Below are positions 22,071 through 33,830 of a stretch of DNA of 64,000 bases, piece by piece (the stretch's first letter is position 1; each line of letters opens with the position of its first letter). The position numbers were made by a program, and so were the translations under genes. The notes beneath the pieces are model-generated. The model was not told where the DNA came from, made no database searches, and saw only the letters and a list, made by a program, of their open reading frames with translations. Origin of the DNA: Garcia nutans (taxonomy: Eukaryota > Streptophyta > Magnoliopsida > Malpighiales > Euphorbiaceae); the NCBI GenBank assembly GCA_947685225.1, contig CANTUV010000053.1, positions 9,037,501 to 9,101,500 of the forward strand, in the 5' to 3' direction.

Positions 22071-22817
22071 TCAGCTCTCCCCATTTTGGCAATCTGACAC
22101 AATCTTCTGAATTTTCTCATCAACCAATTGAGCCTCTTTAATCTGATCCAACAATACCGGTCTCAACTGCAATTGAGCCAACAATGCACCATCATCACAT
22201 GATTTAAAACTAGCATGCAAAGTTCTCAACTCAACAAGCAACGAGAGCGAATAAACAATCAAACCTGCTAAAGACTTTCGACTTAAGGCATTAGCAACAA
22301 CATTTGCTTTACCAGGATGATAATCAATCAAACAGTCGTAGTCTTTGATCAGCTCTAACCATCGCCTTTGCCGAAGATTCAACTCCCTCTGAACACCCAA
22401 ATATTTCAAACTCTTATGATCCGTATAGATAAAACACTTCTCCCCATACAAGTAGTGTCGCCAAATCTTTAAAGCAAACACTATAGCTGCCAATTCCAAA
22501 TCATGCGTCGGATAATTCAACTCACGCGGCTTCAACTGTCGAGAAGCATAAGCCTCTTGCATCAAAACACATCCTAAACCATTATGTGAAGCATCACTGT
22601 AAATCACATATAGTTTATCTTCCAAAGGCAAAGTAAGAACAGGCGCTTGAGTCAACATCTCCTTCAACTGCTCTAAACTAGCTTGACACTGATCTGTCCA
22701 CACAAATCTAACTCCCTTTCGAAGTAATCTGGTGAGTGGAGTAGCTATCAAAGAAAAACCTTTCACAAAGCATCGATAATAGCCTGCCAAACCCAGAAAA
22801 CTTCTAACTTCAGTCAC
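22071..22817 (-). pseudogene. Tekay RT connection and RNase H, first copy
   Basis: The frame opens TEVRSFLGLAGYYRCFVKGF, the RT connection motif, and continues through FVWTDQCQASLEQLK into RNase H with YSDASHNGLG, HDLELAAIVFAL and TDHKSLKYL. It stops at 22071 after CQNGES. Upstream, a TGA at 22830-22832 replaces the Trp codon expected after AILN, separating it from the RT segment 22833-23051. Confidence 0.9.
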
Positions 22818-22832
22818 AGACTTTGGTGGATT

Positions 22833-23051
22833 TCAATTCAAAATAGCTTCAACTTTACTCAGATCAACTCTAATACCATCTGCTGAAACTATATGACCCA
22901 GAAAAGTAACTTGATCAAGCCAAAACTCACACTTCGACAGCTTAGCATACAACTGCTTCTCTCTCAAGGTCTGCAACACAATCCGCAAATGCTTGTCATG
23001 CTCCTCTTCATTATGCGAATACACCAAAATATCATCAATGAAGACCACCAA
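22833..23051 (-). pseudogene. Tekay reverse transcriptase, palm segment with FIDD box
   Basis: This 72-codon segment reads VVFIDDILVYSHNEEEHDKH, containing the catalytic YxDD-type box as FIDD, then LREKQLYAKLSKCEFW and VTFLGHIVSADGI. It is separated from the upstream frame by a stop codon at 23052-23054 and from the next by TGA at 22830. Both look like single-base nonsense changes inside an otherwise continuous RT. Confidence 0.92.
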
Positions 23052-23054
23052 AAA

Positions 23055-25364
23055 CTAATCTAGATAGGGCCTAAACACCCTATTCATCAAATCCATGAAA
23101 GCTGCAGGTGCATTCGTCAATCCAAAAGGCATCACTAAGAACTCATAATGCCCATACCTTGTGCGAAAAGCTATCTTAGGAACATCTTCAGCTCTAACCC
23201 TCAATTGATGGTACCCTGATCTCAAATCAATCTTGGAAAACACTGCTGCTCCCTTCAATTGATCGAAGAGATCATCAATCCTAGGCAAAGGATACTTATT
23301 CTTGATAGTCACTTTGTTCAGTTGCCTATAATCAATGCACAACCTCAAAGTACCATCCTTCTTCTTCACAAACAAAACAGGAGCTCCCCATGGAGAAACA
23401 CTAGGGCGAACAAACCCTTTATCCAACAACTCTTGCAACTGCACCTTCAACTCTCTCAACTCAGCAGGTGCCATTTGATAAGGAGTAATAGAGATAGAAG
23501 TGGTACCAGGCAACAAATTGATACCAAACTCAACCTCTCTCTCAGGGGGTAACCCTGGCAACTCCTCTGGAAAAATATCTGGAAATTCCGCAACTGTGGG
23601 TATACTATCAAATTGAGAACCTACTACTCTGGTATCCACAACATGAGCAAGATAAGCATAACACCCTTTTCTAATCAACTTTCTAGCTGTAACAAATAAG
23701 GATGCAAGTTGTCTCTGCTCACCAGATACCATCACGCTTCTACCATCACTGGTTCTTAAGGTAACACACTTCTTTTGACAGTCTACCATAGCTCCATGCT
23801 TAGACAACCAATCCATGCCTAAGATCAGATCATATTCCTTAAAAGGCATTTCAATTAAATCACCCAGAAATTCCTCACCTTGCACCACCACTGTACTATC
23901 CCGATGCACCTTACTAACTACCACACTATACCCTAAAGGATTTGTGACCAAAACATCAAATCCTAAGGACTCTGAATGCAATTCAGACACAGGCAAGATA
24001 GATGCACTTATGTATGAATGAGTAGATCCTGGATCAATCAAAGCAAGAACTAGAATATCAAATAAAGAAAATGTACCCACAATAACTGCTGAAGCATCCG
24101 GCTGCCTCTGCATCACATATACTCTCTGAGAAGATCTGGCCTCATCTGGCCTACTGCCTCTGGATGAAGATCCTCCTCTCTGACTAAATCCAGGTCTACC
24201 ACCTCTACTGAAACCTCTGCCCCCTCGACCACCTCTGCTGACACTGGGTCGAGAAGCTGCAGTATCAGTCTGTCTATCATCCTGTGGCTCAGGACAATCT
24301 TTAATAAAATGAGCTGGTGACCCACATCTAAAGCATACTCCCGATCCACCCGTCTTCCAACAAACACCCCCATGAGTCCTACCATAATGAACACATACAG
24401 GTGGAGTAGATCTCTGAACCACTGGAGTCGGAGCACTAGCTACAGAAACTGTAGGTCTCGGTCTCTGGCTCTGATACTGAACTGATCTACCCGACTGTCT
24501 CTGGCTCCTACTGATTCTCGGAACAAAACTTCCTCGGCCTCTCTTCATAGATGAAGACCCTGCCTCAAACTGGGATCTCCTTACTCTGATCTCCTCCTCG
24601 GTAGTAGCTGCTGCAATGCCTTGTGCTCTCTCAACACTTCTAGCTGCAGCAACCAATTGAGAAAAATCCTGGTACCGAGAACCAGCAACAATGCACATAG
24701 TAGAGGGCCTCAACCCCTCCTCAAATCTCCCGCACCGGTCAATTTCATAAGAAATAATCCCACCGGCATAGTGACTCAACAGGATAAACTCTATCTCATA
24801 CTCTGTCACTGTTCGGTTATCTTGTCTCAGATTCAAAAATTCCATCTTCTTGACATCTTTATACTCCCTCGGAGTATATTTCTGCTCAAACTCCCTCAGA
24901 AAATCATTATAAGACAATGTAGGTGGATCATCCATGGCATGAGGAACCGTCTTCCACCAATCATAAGCATCTTTCTGAAGAAGAGATCTAGCATAATCAA
25001 ATTTCTCATCAGGAGTAGCTTGCAATTGGATAAATATCCTCTGCACTTTATCCAACCACTGCTCAGCTACTGCAGGATCTGTAGTGCCCAAGAAATCCTC
25101 AGCTCCATACTTCCTCAATTTATCATAATGCCTCACCGGCACTTGAGGCTGTTGTGGTGGTGGTGGCTGCTGTACGGGAGCTCCCCTCAATAATTCTACC
25201 ATATGCCTTAACCACACTGGCGGAACTTCATCAGCAGCTGATTTCTCTGACACAGAAACAGGAGCCTCTCTAGCTCTATCAACCCTAGCTCCATCTCTAC
25301 CCTCTTCAGGAGCTACACTCTCAGCACTACCTTCTACGGACTGACATGACTGAGATGCCATCAC
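23055..25364 (-). CDS. Tekay gag-protease-RT polyprotein, N-terminal 769 codons
   Basis: The longest frame of the window. A proline/glutamine-rich N-terminus is followed by the gag capsid domain (about residues 95-260: AEQWLDKVQRIFIQLQATP, YDWWKTVPHAMDDPP, FEQKYTPREY), a basic region and a CCHC knuckle near residue 343 (CFRCGSPAHFIKDC). The protease motif LIDPGSTHSYIS lies near residue 441, with the catalytic Asp intact. RT starts near residue 630 (VSPWGAPVLFVKKKDG, LCIDYRQLNK) and is cut by a stop at 23052 just before the FIDD box. Start chosen at the first ATG, about 150 bp after the primer-binding site. It could still make gag and protease. Confidence 0.93.
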   Translation of the reverse strand: MMASQSCQSVEGSAESVAPEEGRDGARVDRAREAPVSVSEKSAADEVPPVWLRHMVELLRGAPVQQPPPPQQPQVPVRHYDKLRKYGAEDFLGTTDPAVAEQWLDKVQRIFIQLQATPDEKFDYARSLLQKDAYDWWKTVPHAMDDPPTLSYNDFLREFEQKYTPREYKDVKKMEFLNLRQDNRTVTEYEIEFILLSHYAGGIISYEIDRCGRFEEGLRPSTMCIVAGSRYQDFSQLVAAARSVERAQGIAAATTEEEIRVRRSQFEAGSSSMKRGRGSFVPRISRSQRQSGRSVQYQSQRPRPTVSVASAPTPVVQRSTPPVCVHYGRTHGGVCWKTGGSGVCFRCGSPAHFIKDCPEPQDDRQTDTAASRPSVSRGGRGGRGFSRGGRPGFSQRGGSSSRGSRPDEARSSQRVYVMQRQPDASAVIVGTFSLFDILVLALIDPGSTHSYISASILPVSELHSESLGFDVLVTNPLGYSVVVSKVHRDSTVVVQGEEFLGDLIEMPFKEYDLILGMDWLSKHGAMVDCQKKCVTLRTSDGRSVMVSGEQRQLASLFVTARKLIRKGCYAYLAHVVDTRVVGSQFDSIPTVAEFPDIFPEELPGLPPEREVEFGINLLPGTTSISITPYQMAPAELRELKVQLQELLDKGFVRPSVSPWGAPVLFVKKKDGTLRLCIDYRQLNKVTIKNKYPLPRIDDLFDQLKGAAVFSKIDLRSGYHQLRVRAEDVPKIAFRTRYGHYEFLVMPFGLTNAPAAFMDLMNRVFRPYLD

Positions 25365-25512
25365 TACCTATATCTGTAAACACAGCAGAATATACCTCAT
25401 TAAAGATCAGAGACTGCCAATACCAAAACATGTATCTTATTTAAAAACCATATTTTAAAATAAGTATTTTCTTTTTCTTACAATTTACCTAAGTTGAGAA
25501 TCTCAAACCTAG

Positions 25513-25524
25513 GCTGTGATACCA
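25513..25524 (-). promoter_or_regulatory. Primer-binding site of element B
   Basis: The minus strand reads TGGTATCACAGC eight bases inside the 5' LTR, one base off the initiator-Met tRNA site TGGTATCAGAGC seen in E, F and G. Confidence 0.85.
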
Positions 25525-25531
25525 AAACAAT

Positions 25532-27392
25532 TGTAACACCCCTATACCCCGTATACGCACACTACATACCATCACATCCATAATATACGTATACTGAATA
25601 TAGAAATGCTACGGTTTACTAAACATGCAAATCATTCCTTTACAATAATATGAGCACATTTAAAACATTTAGGTTATATTATGAAACACAGTAGATAAAA
25701 TGTTTATTCAATACGCAGCGGAAAATATAGCAGTATTTACAAATACATATACATCAAAACTCAAGTTTTACAAAACATAAAGTTTATACATGTTTGGCAG
25801 TCAGTCTTTGATCTTTAAGCCCACTATCCACACTTCAGAATCTAAACTCGACTCGGCCTAGAGGAACTCTCCGGTTCTACCCTGTCACCTGTCGCGCTAA
25901 GCCAACGGCTTAGTGGTACAAACTACCATAATATTATGCTTCAATGCAATGCCAATGTCATACAATCAAGTTTCAAAAACAATGCAAAAGAATATTATAT
26001 TTCACAACCTTGCATTATTCAATAATTTATCAAAACATTCATGAGGTAATACTCACAATTTTCCACATCCATAAACAAATTACATATCATGTTGTATCTT
26101 CATAGTTTCATTACTCAACATAGCTTTCCAAGCCACATTCATTTTCAGGAAGTTACTTATGTATTATAATCATCTCATAACATTATATCTCACTTCATAG
26201 TTCATATTAAAGCAAAGACTAGCATGGGTCTCATTATTCATTTATTTCACCATTCATGATTCACATTGAAAACAAAGACAAGCATGGATCTCATTATTCA
26301 TTTATTTCACCATTCATAATTCACATTGAAAACAAAGACAAGCATGGATCTCATTATTCATTTATTTCACCATTCATGATTCACATTGAAAACAAAGACA
26401 AGCATGGATCTCATTATTCATTTATTTCACCATTCATGATTCACATTGAAAACAAAGACAAGCATGGGCCCAAAAGACACTAATATGCCATTCAACTTTC
26501 AGAGTTAATGTTTTGGTTTAATTATCACATTTATCATTATCATTATCCCAACTAGGCTTCAAGGATTAGGCTCAACCAAGCTTCAAGGGGAACAAAGCAT
26601 GCTAAGTATCAACCCAACTTGGCTTCAAGAACCAAACCCAACCTAGCTTCAAGGGTTGTAACATCTCAATTAGGCTTCAAGGACTAGATCCAACCAAGCT
26701 TCAAGGGGAGTTAAGCATGCTAAACTTCAACCCAACTTGGCTTCAAGGATCAAGCCCAACCTAACTTCAAGAGATTGTTACTATAGGCATGCCACCAACA
26801 ACAAAACTCTGAAAATGGAATAACACATTAGACACACAATTCATTCATTAATTCATTATCAATTTCATTCTCATTTTCTCATCATCATTTAGGTAACCAT
26901 GCCTCAATCATCTCATTTACATCATTATAGCCAACAACAATGGCTTCACATCTCTTTCAATAGAGTATACATAACCAATTACATTGAACATCATCATTTA
27001 GGCAAACATGCCTCAATTATCTCAATTCACATTAAAACAACTCAACATTGAAGTATTCATCATAACCAATTGCATTGCACATTCATTTCATATTTAATCA
27101 TATCATCATATCTTTCACATTTCCTATTTCATTTTTCATTACATCATCGTATCTTTAGAATCTTCAACATACATTCCACAAAGTTCACATTATGCAAAAC
27201 ATAACATTATTAATATGCATCAACAATGCAATAGATTACTTAACACATTTACAATCAAATGTGTTAAGTCTCAAGGTCATATAAAGGTATGCAATAATGT
27301 AGGGTTTGTACTTACCTTAAGAACAACTCACACCAATCTATACCCTTCCTCTTCCAAGAATTCTTCACCACTAGAATTAGGGCAACTCAAAC
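25532..27392 (-). mobile_element. 5' LTR of Tekay element B, interrupted
   Basis: It starts TGTAACACCCC and follows the 3' LTR (17264-) closely to 27392, where LTR C is inserted. The rest of B's 5' LTR is not found again in this window. Differences from the 3' LTR include a third 60-bp unit, a 15-bp loss at about 25892 that removes one arm of the second hairpin, and an extra ~25 bp of a TTCAAGG repeat near 26555. Confidence 0.9.
26201..26465 (-). repeat. 60-bp tandem repeat in 5' LTR of B
   Basis: Three full units (26255-26314, 26315-26374, 26375-26434) plus flanking partial units; one unit more than in the 3' LTR. Confidence 0.9.
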
Positions 27393-27652
27393 TGTAATAT
27401 CCCAAAATATACCATAAAAGTTTTGGAATTATTGTTGTACATGGATTTAATGTATATGTTTAATGGAAAGAGAAAACAAGATAAGTTAATTAAAAGGAAA
27501 TATTATAAGGGATAGATGTAGATGAAGGATAATATGTATATGGTATTTGAAAATAGGGGAAATATAAATACAATATATAAGACATATACAAATATCAACA
27601 TATACATCACATATATATGATGTATACATTGGTGTAGGAAAAGTAAGTGTAT

Positions 27653-27683
<31 letters not shown>

Positions 27684-27882
27684 ATGATGATGATGATGAT
27701 GATGATGATAGTAATGACAAAAGAAGAAAAGAAAGTCAAAGGATTGGCATAGTGGTGGTGTAGGATTTTTAGAAATATTTAATTATATTATTATTATTAT
27801 TATTGTTATTTATATATATAAGATAAGTATGGATAAAGAAAAGAAGATTTTCTTTCTTTCTTTCTTCTTCTTCTTCTTCTTC

Positions 27883-27927
<45 letters not shown>

Positions 27928-28630
27928 TGGTTTTGGTTGGTTTATACATCAATTCTTAAGGGCTTTAAGAGAATTGAAGGTAGAGATTGAGGATTTGGCA
28001 AAATATTCAAGTAAGTATTCATTTTCTTGTATTGATTTCTATTGATTGAGTTTATATTTGATATGGTTATTTGTGAGGATGATGATGGATTGTTGAGATT
28101 GTTTAGTAAGGGTTTCATATAAATGAATTGGGGAATTGAGTAGTTGATACATGGTGATGTATATAATAATTATTATTATGATATATTGAAGTTATATAAG
28201 TGTTAAATTGATAGGTAATTGATGAATATAACCAAGATGTTGATTAAGGGTGATGTAATATGGGTTTTGAAGTGTTTGTGTTTACATGGATGAGAGTTCA
28301 AAATGCATGATTTTTGCATGACACGGCCAGTGACACGGCCATGTTGTTGGGCGTGTCGACGGTACTGAGTTTGACGTTTGTGACACAACCATTAACACGG
28401 CCATGTTACTGAGCGTGTCATAGCTACTGTGAGATAAAGTAATTGACACGGCCATGAACACTCCTGTGTTGTTGGGCGTGTCAATGTTTCTGTGAGGCAG
28501 AATGAGTGACACGTCCATTGACACTCCCGTGTTACTAAGCGTGTCAAAGCTTCTGTATTGTTGGTTTACGGCACGATCAGGGACACGCCCGTGTTGGTGG
28601 CTGTGTCATGTGTAGAGTTTGCCCTAGTTA
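27393..28630 (+). mobile_element. LTR C, first part (up to the CACTA insertion)
   Basis: It opens TGTAATATCCC inside B's 5' LTR and resembles the solo LTR at 13337 for most of its length. It contains (GAT)n and (AG)n microsatellites, a splice-donor-like site at 28011 (CAAGTAAGTA) and a GACACGGCC cluster at 28315-28600. It is interrupted by the CACTA element and resumes at 34314. The preceding five bases are CAAAC (27388-27392); the matching copy is not in the window. Confidence 0.85.
27660..27926. repeat. Microsatellites in LTR C
   Basis: (AAT)n then (GAT)n at about 27660-27709; (CTT)n at 27862-27882 and a run of AG dinucleotides at about 27886-27925. A shorter AG run occupies the matching place of the solo LTR (13823-13842). 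Confidence 0.9.
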
Positions 28631-28654
28631 CACTACAAAAAAAGTGCATTCTGC

Positions 28655-29190
28655 GACGACTCTTATTTCGTCGCTGATTAGCGACTTTATCAACGACAAC
28701 TTTACGACAAAGAATCAAGATAAGCATCTTTCCAACATTCCGTCGCTGAATGGGTCGCTAAATGTGTCGCTGATTAACGACAAAAAAAATGATCGTAGAA
28801 TCTATCGCTGAATAGCGATAAAAAGTAGTTTCTCGCTGAATGTGTCGCTGAATTTTGTGCCAAATTTTGGCGCCGACAATCAGCGATGACGTTACGACTA
28901 ATTTACGACAAATTAGCAAAAGAATGTGTTTATTTTTTATTGGAAAGTTTTTTGTCGCTAATTAGTCGCTAAATTGCTCGCTGATTTGCGAGAAAAATAT
29001 TTAGTCGCAGAATTATCGTTAATTTGCGAGAATATAGCGACCAATTAGCGAGAAATTAATTTTATTTTCTATTTTAAAGTAATTGGTCGCTAATTAGTCG
29101 CTAAATGGCTCGCTGATTTGCGAGAAAAATAGTTAGTCGCAGAATTATCGTTAATTTGCGAGAATATAGCGACCAATTAGCGAGAAATTA
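28655..29190. repeat. CACTA subterminal repeats, left
   Basis: Many copies of GCGAC, GTCGCTGA and TTAGCGA in both orientations. Two longer direct copies of about 120 bp (near 28950-29060 and 29080-29190) share ATTAGTCGCTAAAT and GCGACCAATTAGCGAGAAAT. Confidence 0.85.
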
Positions 29191-29626
29191 ATTTTATTTT
29201 CTAATTAGCTGTAATTTCAAAAATACTCTTTTTTAATTTTTAATTTTAAAAATACTCCTTTTAGAAGTATATTTTGAATAAACATTTAATATATTAAATA
29301 TATATTAATTTTTAAAAGTATATATTAAATATATTTTTAGTATATTAAAAATATTAAAAAATATAAAATATTTTAAAAAAGTTAAAAAATATATTATGCA
29401 GCGTAAATTTCTCAAAAAAAAAATTAAACTGCGCTTTTACATATTAAAAAAAGCAGCTTCTCTGTATATCTCTTTGCTTTTAAAAACAGGAAAAAATATA
29501 TATATTCATTTTCATTTCGCCCTCTGCCTATTCCTAACAGCCGCACACAAACATAAAGGCAGTCTTTCTCTCTTCTCTTTTAAGGTTTTTGCGGGAAGAG
29601 ACTCGGCGTGTGTCTGACTGACTGCA

Positions 29627-29725
29627 ATGGCTTTCTTCAGTCTTCTTAGATCTACAGTTACTGCTCCTCTGATCGAGGCTTCTTGCGCCGAGCTCTCCCC
29701 ATCATCGTCCGATCGGTTTAAGGTT
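29627..29725 (+). pseudogene. Possible captured 5' exon, unidentified
   Basis: An ATG at 29627 opens a short frame beginning MAFFSLLRSTVTAPLIEASC, rich in Ser, Ala and hydroxylated residues as in an organelle transit peptide. It follows a T- and C-rich stretch like a 5' UTR. I do not recognise the parent gene. It might be the first exon of one of the fragments downstream. Confidence 0.35.
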
Positions 29726-30053
29726 TCACTTTCTCTTGATCGGAAACATTTTATTGAAACGTATTCTGTTTGTTTTGTGATTTTTAGAACTTTTGGTTTT
29801 ATCTCTAGTCTGTAGTGTACTGATTTTTTTTTCATTTGCTTAATTTCTTTACTGATATATATTTTTGTTTATTTTTTGTTCTATGTTTTTTTTTCATTTT
29901 CTTTTAATTTTAAAATTCTTAACAGCAATATATTTGATATTGCTTTCGTTTTTCTGTTATTTATTGCCTTTGTTTTCCTTTTGATTTTTTTTCTGGTGGT
30001 GCAAATATATATATACTCCTGCTCTAGCCTTTTGTTTGGTTGGGTAAGAAAAC

Positions 30054-30193
30054 AGTGCGTGGGTTGTTTCTGGATCCTATTTAAGAAAATAAAATCCATC
30101 CCCAAACAAGACGCAGTTGCAGATCTTGAATATGGTGAAAGTGGTTTCTTCCCTATGGTTCTTGTTCAAATCCCCATGTGCAACGAGAAAGAG
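30054..30193 (+). pseudogene. Captured fragment of a cellulose synthase-like C gene (CSLC)
   Basis: The plus-strand frame contains CVGCFWILFKKIKSIPK, then DAVADLEYGESGFFPMVLVQ and IPMCNEKE, the conserved segment before the glycosyltransferase domain of CSLC xyloglucan glucan synthases. It ends at 30193 with GAG before GTAAAT, a preserved splice donor. Only this one exon piece is present, so there is no enzyme. Confidence 0.85.
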
Positions 30194-30592
30194 GTAAATT
30201 TCTTTTTTTTTTAGCATTTTGAACTTTCATTCTACTTGATAAACAAGCTTTTAAGAAATTGTGAATGTTACTGTCAATCTATCTATCTTGGTTCTTTATC
30301 TGGAATTTTATATTATGTGTTGTAATGCGCTTGTTTTAGGTCAATGTGTTCTGGTACTATGTAATCATTGAAAATTTAGCCATCAATGGAGATAATGTGG
30401 TACATTGAACAGCTGTAATCTATTGCACAGTGGATTGTTTTGTTTCTCTTACCAAGCTAATTCCTTCATAATTGTTTCTCATTTTGCCACTGTGAGACTC
30501 TTTTCTTTTCTTTTTTTTTAAATGCACTTTAGTTTGAAAATTTTCCAATTTCTTGAGACTTAATATTATGAGAAAAATTAATTGTGCATCAG

Positions 30593-30905
30593 GTTGAGCA
30601 GCCAACATTTGGAGTTACTAGAGTGAATAATGAAGAAGATTTGATATGGATTTTGACACAATTAGAAATTGTTGACTTTGGGTATTTCATAGCTATACCA
30701 GTAAGTGAATTACCATCATAAAATTCCTATGATTTTTTTCTTTTCTTTTCTTTTCTTAAATTTCTTTATATTTGATTGTGAATTTAATGTGATTATTATT
30801 CAAATGGCAGCCTATTATCATAAATTGGCTTAGAGTAAGATGGTACAAGAGAAAGCTTTTTGAGATATACTTACAGTTCATGTTTGTCTTCATTTTCTTT
30901 CCAGG
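30593..30905 (+). pseudogene. Captured fragment of chloroplast NDH subunit L gene (NDHL)
   Basis: Two exon pieces are visible. The first (30593-30700, between a CAG acceptor and a GTAAGT donor) encodes GVTRVNNEEDLIWILTQLEI. The second (30811-30905) encodes PIIINWLRVRWYKRKLFEIY and LQFMFVFIFFPG. This matches the membrane-spanning middle of NdhL, a subunit of the plastid NDH complex, in the right order with an intron between. Splice signals survive. The transit peptide and C-terminus are absent. Confidence 0.85.
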
Positions 30906-31755
30906 GTAGGTCTGCCTCTGTTTTTTCATTTTTCTTTTGTTTTATTTAATTCACAATTATAATTAAAAGATGGTTAATCACCCCATAAAAATCTATCATC
31001 TATATATAAAAGCTGAGTAATTGAGACCTTTCTTGAGGTTGCCACATATGCATAGTTTAAGAAAGAAGCAATTTTACAATTTCTCTCTTTTATGTTCAAA
31101 TTATCAATTTCTCTCTCTATAGTCCCTGAAAATGTAAACCGTTTGCTTTCCCATGATTAAATATTGCACTTTCTAAATAAATGGCAAAAGTACAATTGTC
31201 GACCAATCAACTATTTTTCGAAAGCAAATTAAGAACTCGATCAATTTGAAAGGATGAGAGGCCACTTTGTTTCTATATGTATTTTGATCCAATTGATATC
31301 CATCCATTAAATCCCTGATTGCCATTGGTGTTGCTATTTTGGATTGTAAAGATTCAGATTAGAGCTCAATAACAGGTGGGTCGATTCTTTTTGTTAGTTA
31401 TTTTTTTATGGGTATTATGAAGGAATAGAATATCCGTCGTGCAGTCCCTTTGGCTCTTGGTCTCCTGTGTATTTCAAACTCAAAAGTATTATTTATCATA
31501 GTAATTGGCAGTTAAGTAGATTTTTTTTAAAGAAGTTTTAATGATGCAATCAAGAAATCTGTGTGGATTACTGTTGTCATTTCATTGTTTTTGTGTTGCA
31601 AATGAAAATGTGATTTGTATGAATTACTTCCCAAAAATCAGAGGAATGGGAAGTTTATATGATAACTCCAATTTCATCCCAATCAAGTTTCTTCCAACTA
31701 TAGAAAATGAGGGGCTTCACTGTGTATGATGAGTTAGTTATTTACTATGTAGCAG

Positions 31756-31967
31756 GTTAATATAATGGACACACTAAGCAGACTCAGCTATGATATAGAT
31801 TCAGAAGTTGCAATGGTGAGATGGAGTTGGTTTGGGTCTAATTTATTTTTTATCCCCTTAGATCTTTCTGTATAAAGGCTGTAATGTTTGTTTAAATGTT
31901 GCAGGTTGCAATTATTTCCTTAGGTTTGATAGCTGCAAGGACCAATCAATTAATACAAAGATGCTAG
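31756..31967 (+). pseudogene. Captured fragment of 26S proteasome subunit RPN1
   Basis: Exon piece 31756-31815 (after GCAG, before GTGAGA) encodes MDTLSRLSYDIDSEVAM; piece 31905-31967 (after GCAG) encodes VAIISLGLIAARTNQLI and then stops. This is the repeat region of RPN1, the proteasome base scaffold, where SEVAM is followed by AxISLGLI in plants. The last residues diverge and a stop ends the frame, so it is a decayed capture. Confidence 0.75.
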
Positions 31968-32289
31968 CCTCCTATTTTGTGTAATGTTACTCATAATTTC
32001 TTCATGCTTTATATAATTTGACGTTCTAAATGATAGAAATTCAGTATATATTGTTTGTTATTACTCATTCAAGTTGCATTCTTATGGTTACTTGGTTCAT
32101 TTAGTGTGATGATTGTGATAATGTTCTATTTGTATCACCAAGTTTATGTTCAAATGATATATAAAATAATGCAATAGTTGAGTTTGATTTGGTTAGGTTG
32201 CTCCACTGTGCAATCCATCAATGGAGGTTTTGATAGTGAGATTTTTGGCAGGGTGGAGAGATGATGGAAGCTATAGTTTACCTGGAGTT

Positions 32290-32768
32290 TTCCACTCGTT
32301 CTGGTGAAACAGTTTGTGGAAAGATGCGTCGCCTAGTAAAAGTGAAAAAGGTCCCTTTTTTATCCACAGACCTCAGTTGCCGTTGTTTCTGCACTATAGG
32401 GGTAACTAGTGTCTAACTCTTTCATTTTGTTTAAAGGTGGGACATGTCGGAACTCTTGATCCTATGGCGACTGGATTATTGATTGTATGTGTTGGTAAAG
32501 CCACTAAGTTGGTAGATAGGTAATATTGAATTTAAATCTATTTTTCAGACTAGCTGTTCAACCTTCAATTTTACAAGCTGTGCCGGGTTGCCTTTTCTTT
32601 CATCCCTTTTACTGTTCCTAGATTAGAAGCTTATTATTTTTTTTTCTCTCTCGAATATGCACCTCTGAAACTGGGATATTTGTATGTAGGTATCAAGGGA
32701 TGATTAAGGGTTATAGTGGAGTTTTCCGATTAGGAGAGGCGACTTCAACTTTGGATGCTGATTCACCG
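32290..32768 (+). pseudogene. Captured fragment of a TruB-family tRNA pseudouridine synthase gene
   Basis: Three exon pieces appear in order: about 32290-32350 (ETVCGKMRRLVKVKK, donor GTCCCT), 32437-32519 (VGHVGTLDPMATGLLIVCVG, then KATKLVDR) and 32690-32768 (YQGMIKGYSGVFRLGEATST, then LDADSP). GTLDPxATGLL is the catalytic signature of TruB, which makes pseudouridine 55 in tRNA; the catalytic Asp is present. Two introns are preserved with AG acceptors and GT donors. Upstream and downstream domains are missing. Confidence 0.88.
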
Positions 32769-32999
32769 GTGTGTTTTTATATTTTGAATAACATCTGGTG
32801 ATTGTTATTTTATAGTTAAATGCTTTGCGATGATTGGATCATGAATGTACTTCTTATCCCTTACTTTGAAGCTTTAATAACCAAGACATTTGCAAATTAT
32901 ACTGCTTTCTTGTCCTACAATGAATTTTAGGAGATAAATGACTTAATATTTTGCTCCTGCTCTATAAGCTTACCGAGAGTTCTTTCATTGAACAGCTAT

Positions 33000-33830
33000 C
33001 AGTGTCAGTGAAAAAGCGTTGAAGTCTTAGGTATGATGGAGAAGAACAAGTGAATTCTGTTGATCAGTGCTTGAGAATATGCTCTACACTTAAAATATTG
33101 CAAACTAGAAATGTCTATATTGGACTTTGAAATTTGTATTGTTATAATCTGAGAATTTGTTTTAGGAAAATGGGACCACTTTAAAATAGTGGATTGTGGT
33201 AGCACATAAAAGAATGGGACCCATCTTCATTTTCATTTTTATATATTATTTTTTTTATTAGAAACATTTTTATATTCTTTGTTTTTGGCATTTTTTTTAA
33301 TAATTGTGCTTTACTATTTGTTATTACTCTTGTTCTCTTTCTCTCTTTACAAATAAAAAAAATGATAGTAAAAAGTAAAATAATAATAAACCACAGTGGC
33401 TCTTAGTTTGCTTCCTTACAAGTTATACCACAACATAACATGCAATTCCTATTATAACATATCTATAAAACACAACTCCTTTAGCTTGTTTCTTTTATGT
33501 TCTCAATTCTTTATTACATATATTACCATTTTCTCTTTTTTTTATTTTTTTTAATTTGGTTAACCCTATCTTTTTTTCATAACTTTACTGTTTCAAATTT
33601 ACACTTATAGTTGTCCATAATTTTTAAATAATTTCAATATTATTAAGTAAAATTTATTAAGAAATTAATAAAAGTTTAGTATACTTGTTGCCACTAATAA
33701 TTTAATTATGAATTTTGTGTTATTTGATTATTATTGTAATGAATGACTATTTTATAAACATGTTTGGTTATTATATTTGAAATTCAACAGGTTCTTGAAA
33801 ATGTGTAGACAAAAAAAAATTGGAATACTG
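33000..33830. other. CACTA interior without recognised gene
   Basis: AT-rich sequence with poly-T tracts; short frames only. I see no further exon, but a poorly conserved one would be missed. Confidence 0.4.

Larger units (their letters stand above)
20884..22603 (-). repeat. 860-bp direct tandem duplication within Tekay pol
   Basis: Bases 20884-21743 and 21744-22603 repeat at a constant 860-bp offset with only about eight differences seen by eye. The joint has a short AAT overlap. The unit covers the RNase H and the start of integrase, so pol contains both domains twice. Both copies share the same TGA interruption near the RNase H/integrase border, which therefore predates the duplication. 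Confidence 0.92.

Noticed and set aside
23259..25193. Plus-strand frames opposite the Tekay gag-pol
   Set aside because: They are shadows of the minus-strand coding sequence and have no recognisable domain.
23055..25364. Endogenous pararetrovirus (caulimovirid) instead of a retrotransposon
   Set aside because: Paired LTRs, primer site and polypurine tract next to them, integrase and a chromodomain-like tail identify a Ty3/gypsy chromovirus; no movement protein is seen.
31541..31729. 62-codon frame between the NDHL and RPN1 fragments
   Set aside because: No recognisable similarity or splice context; it may be intron or spacer sequence.
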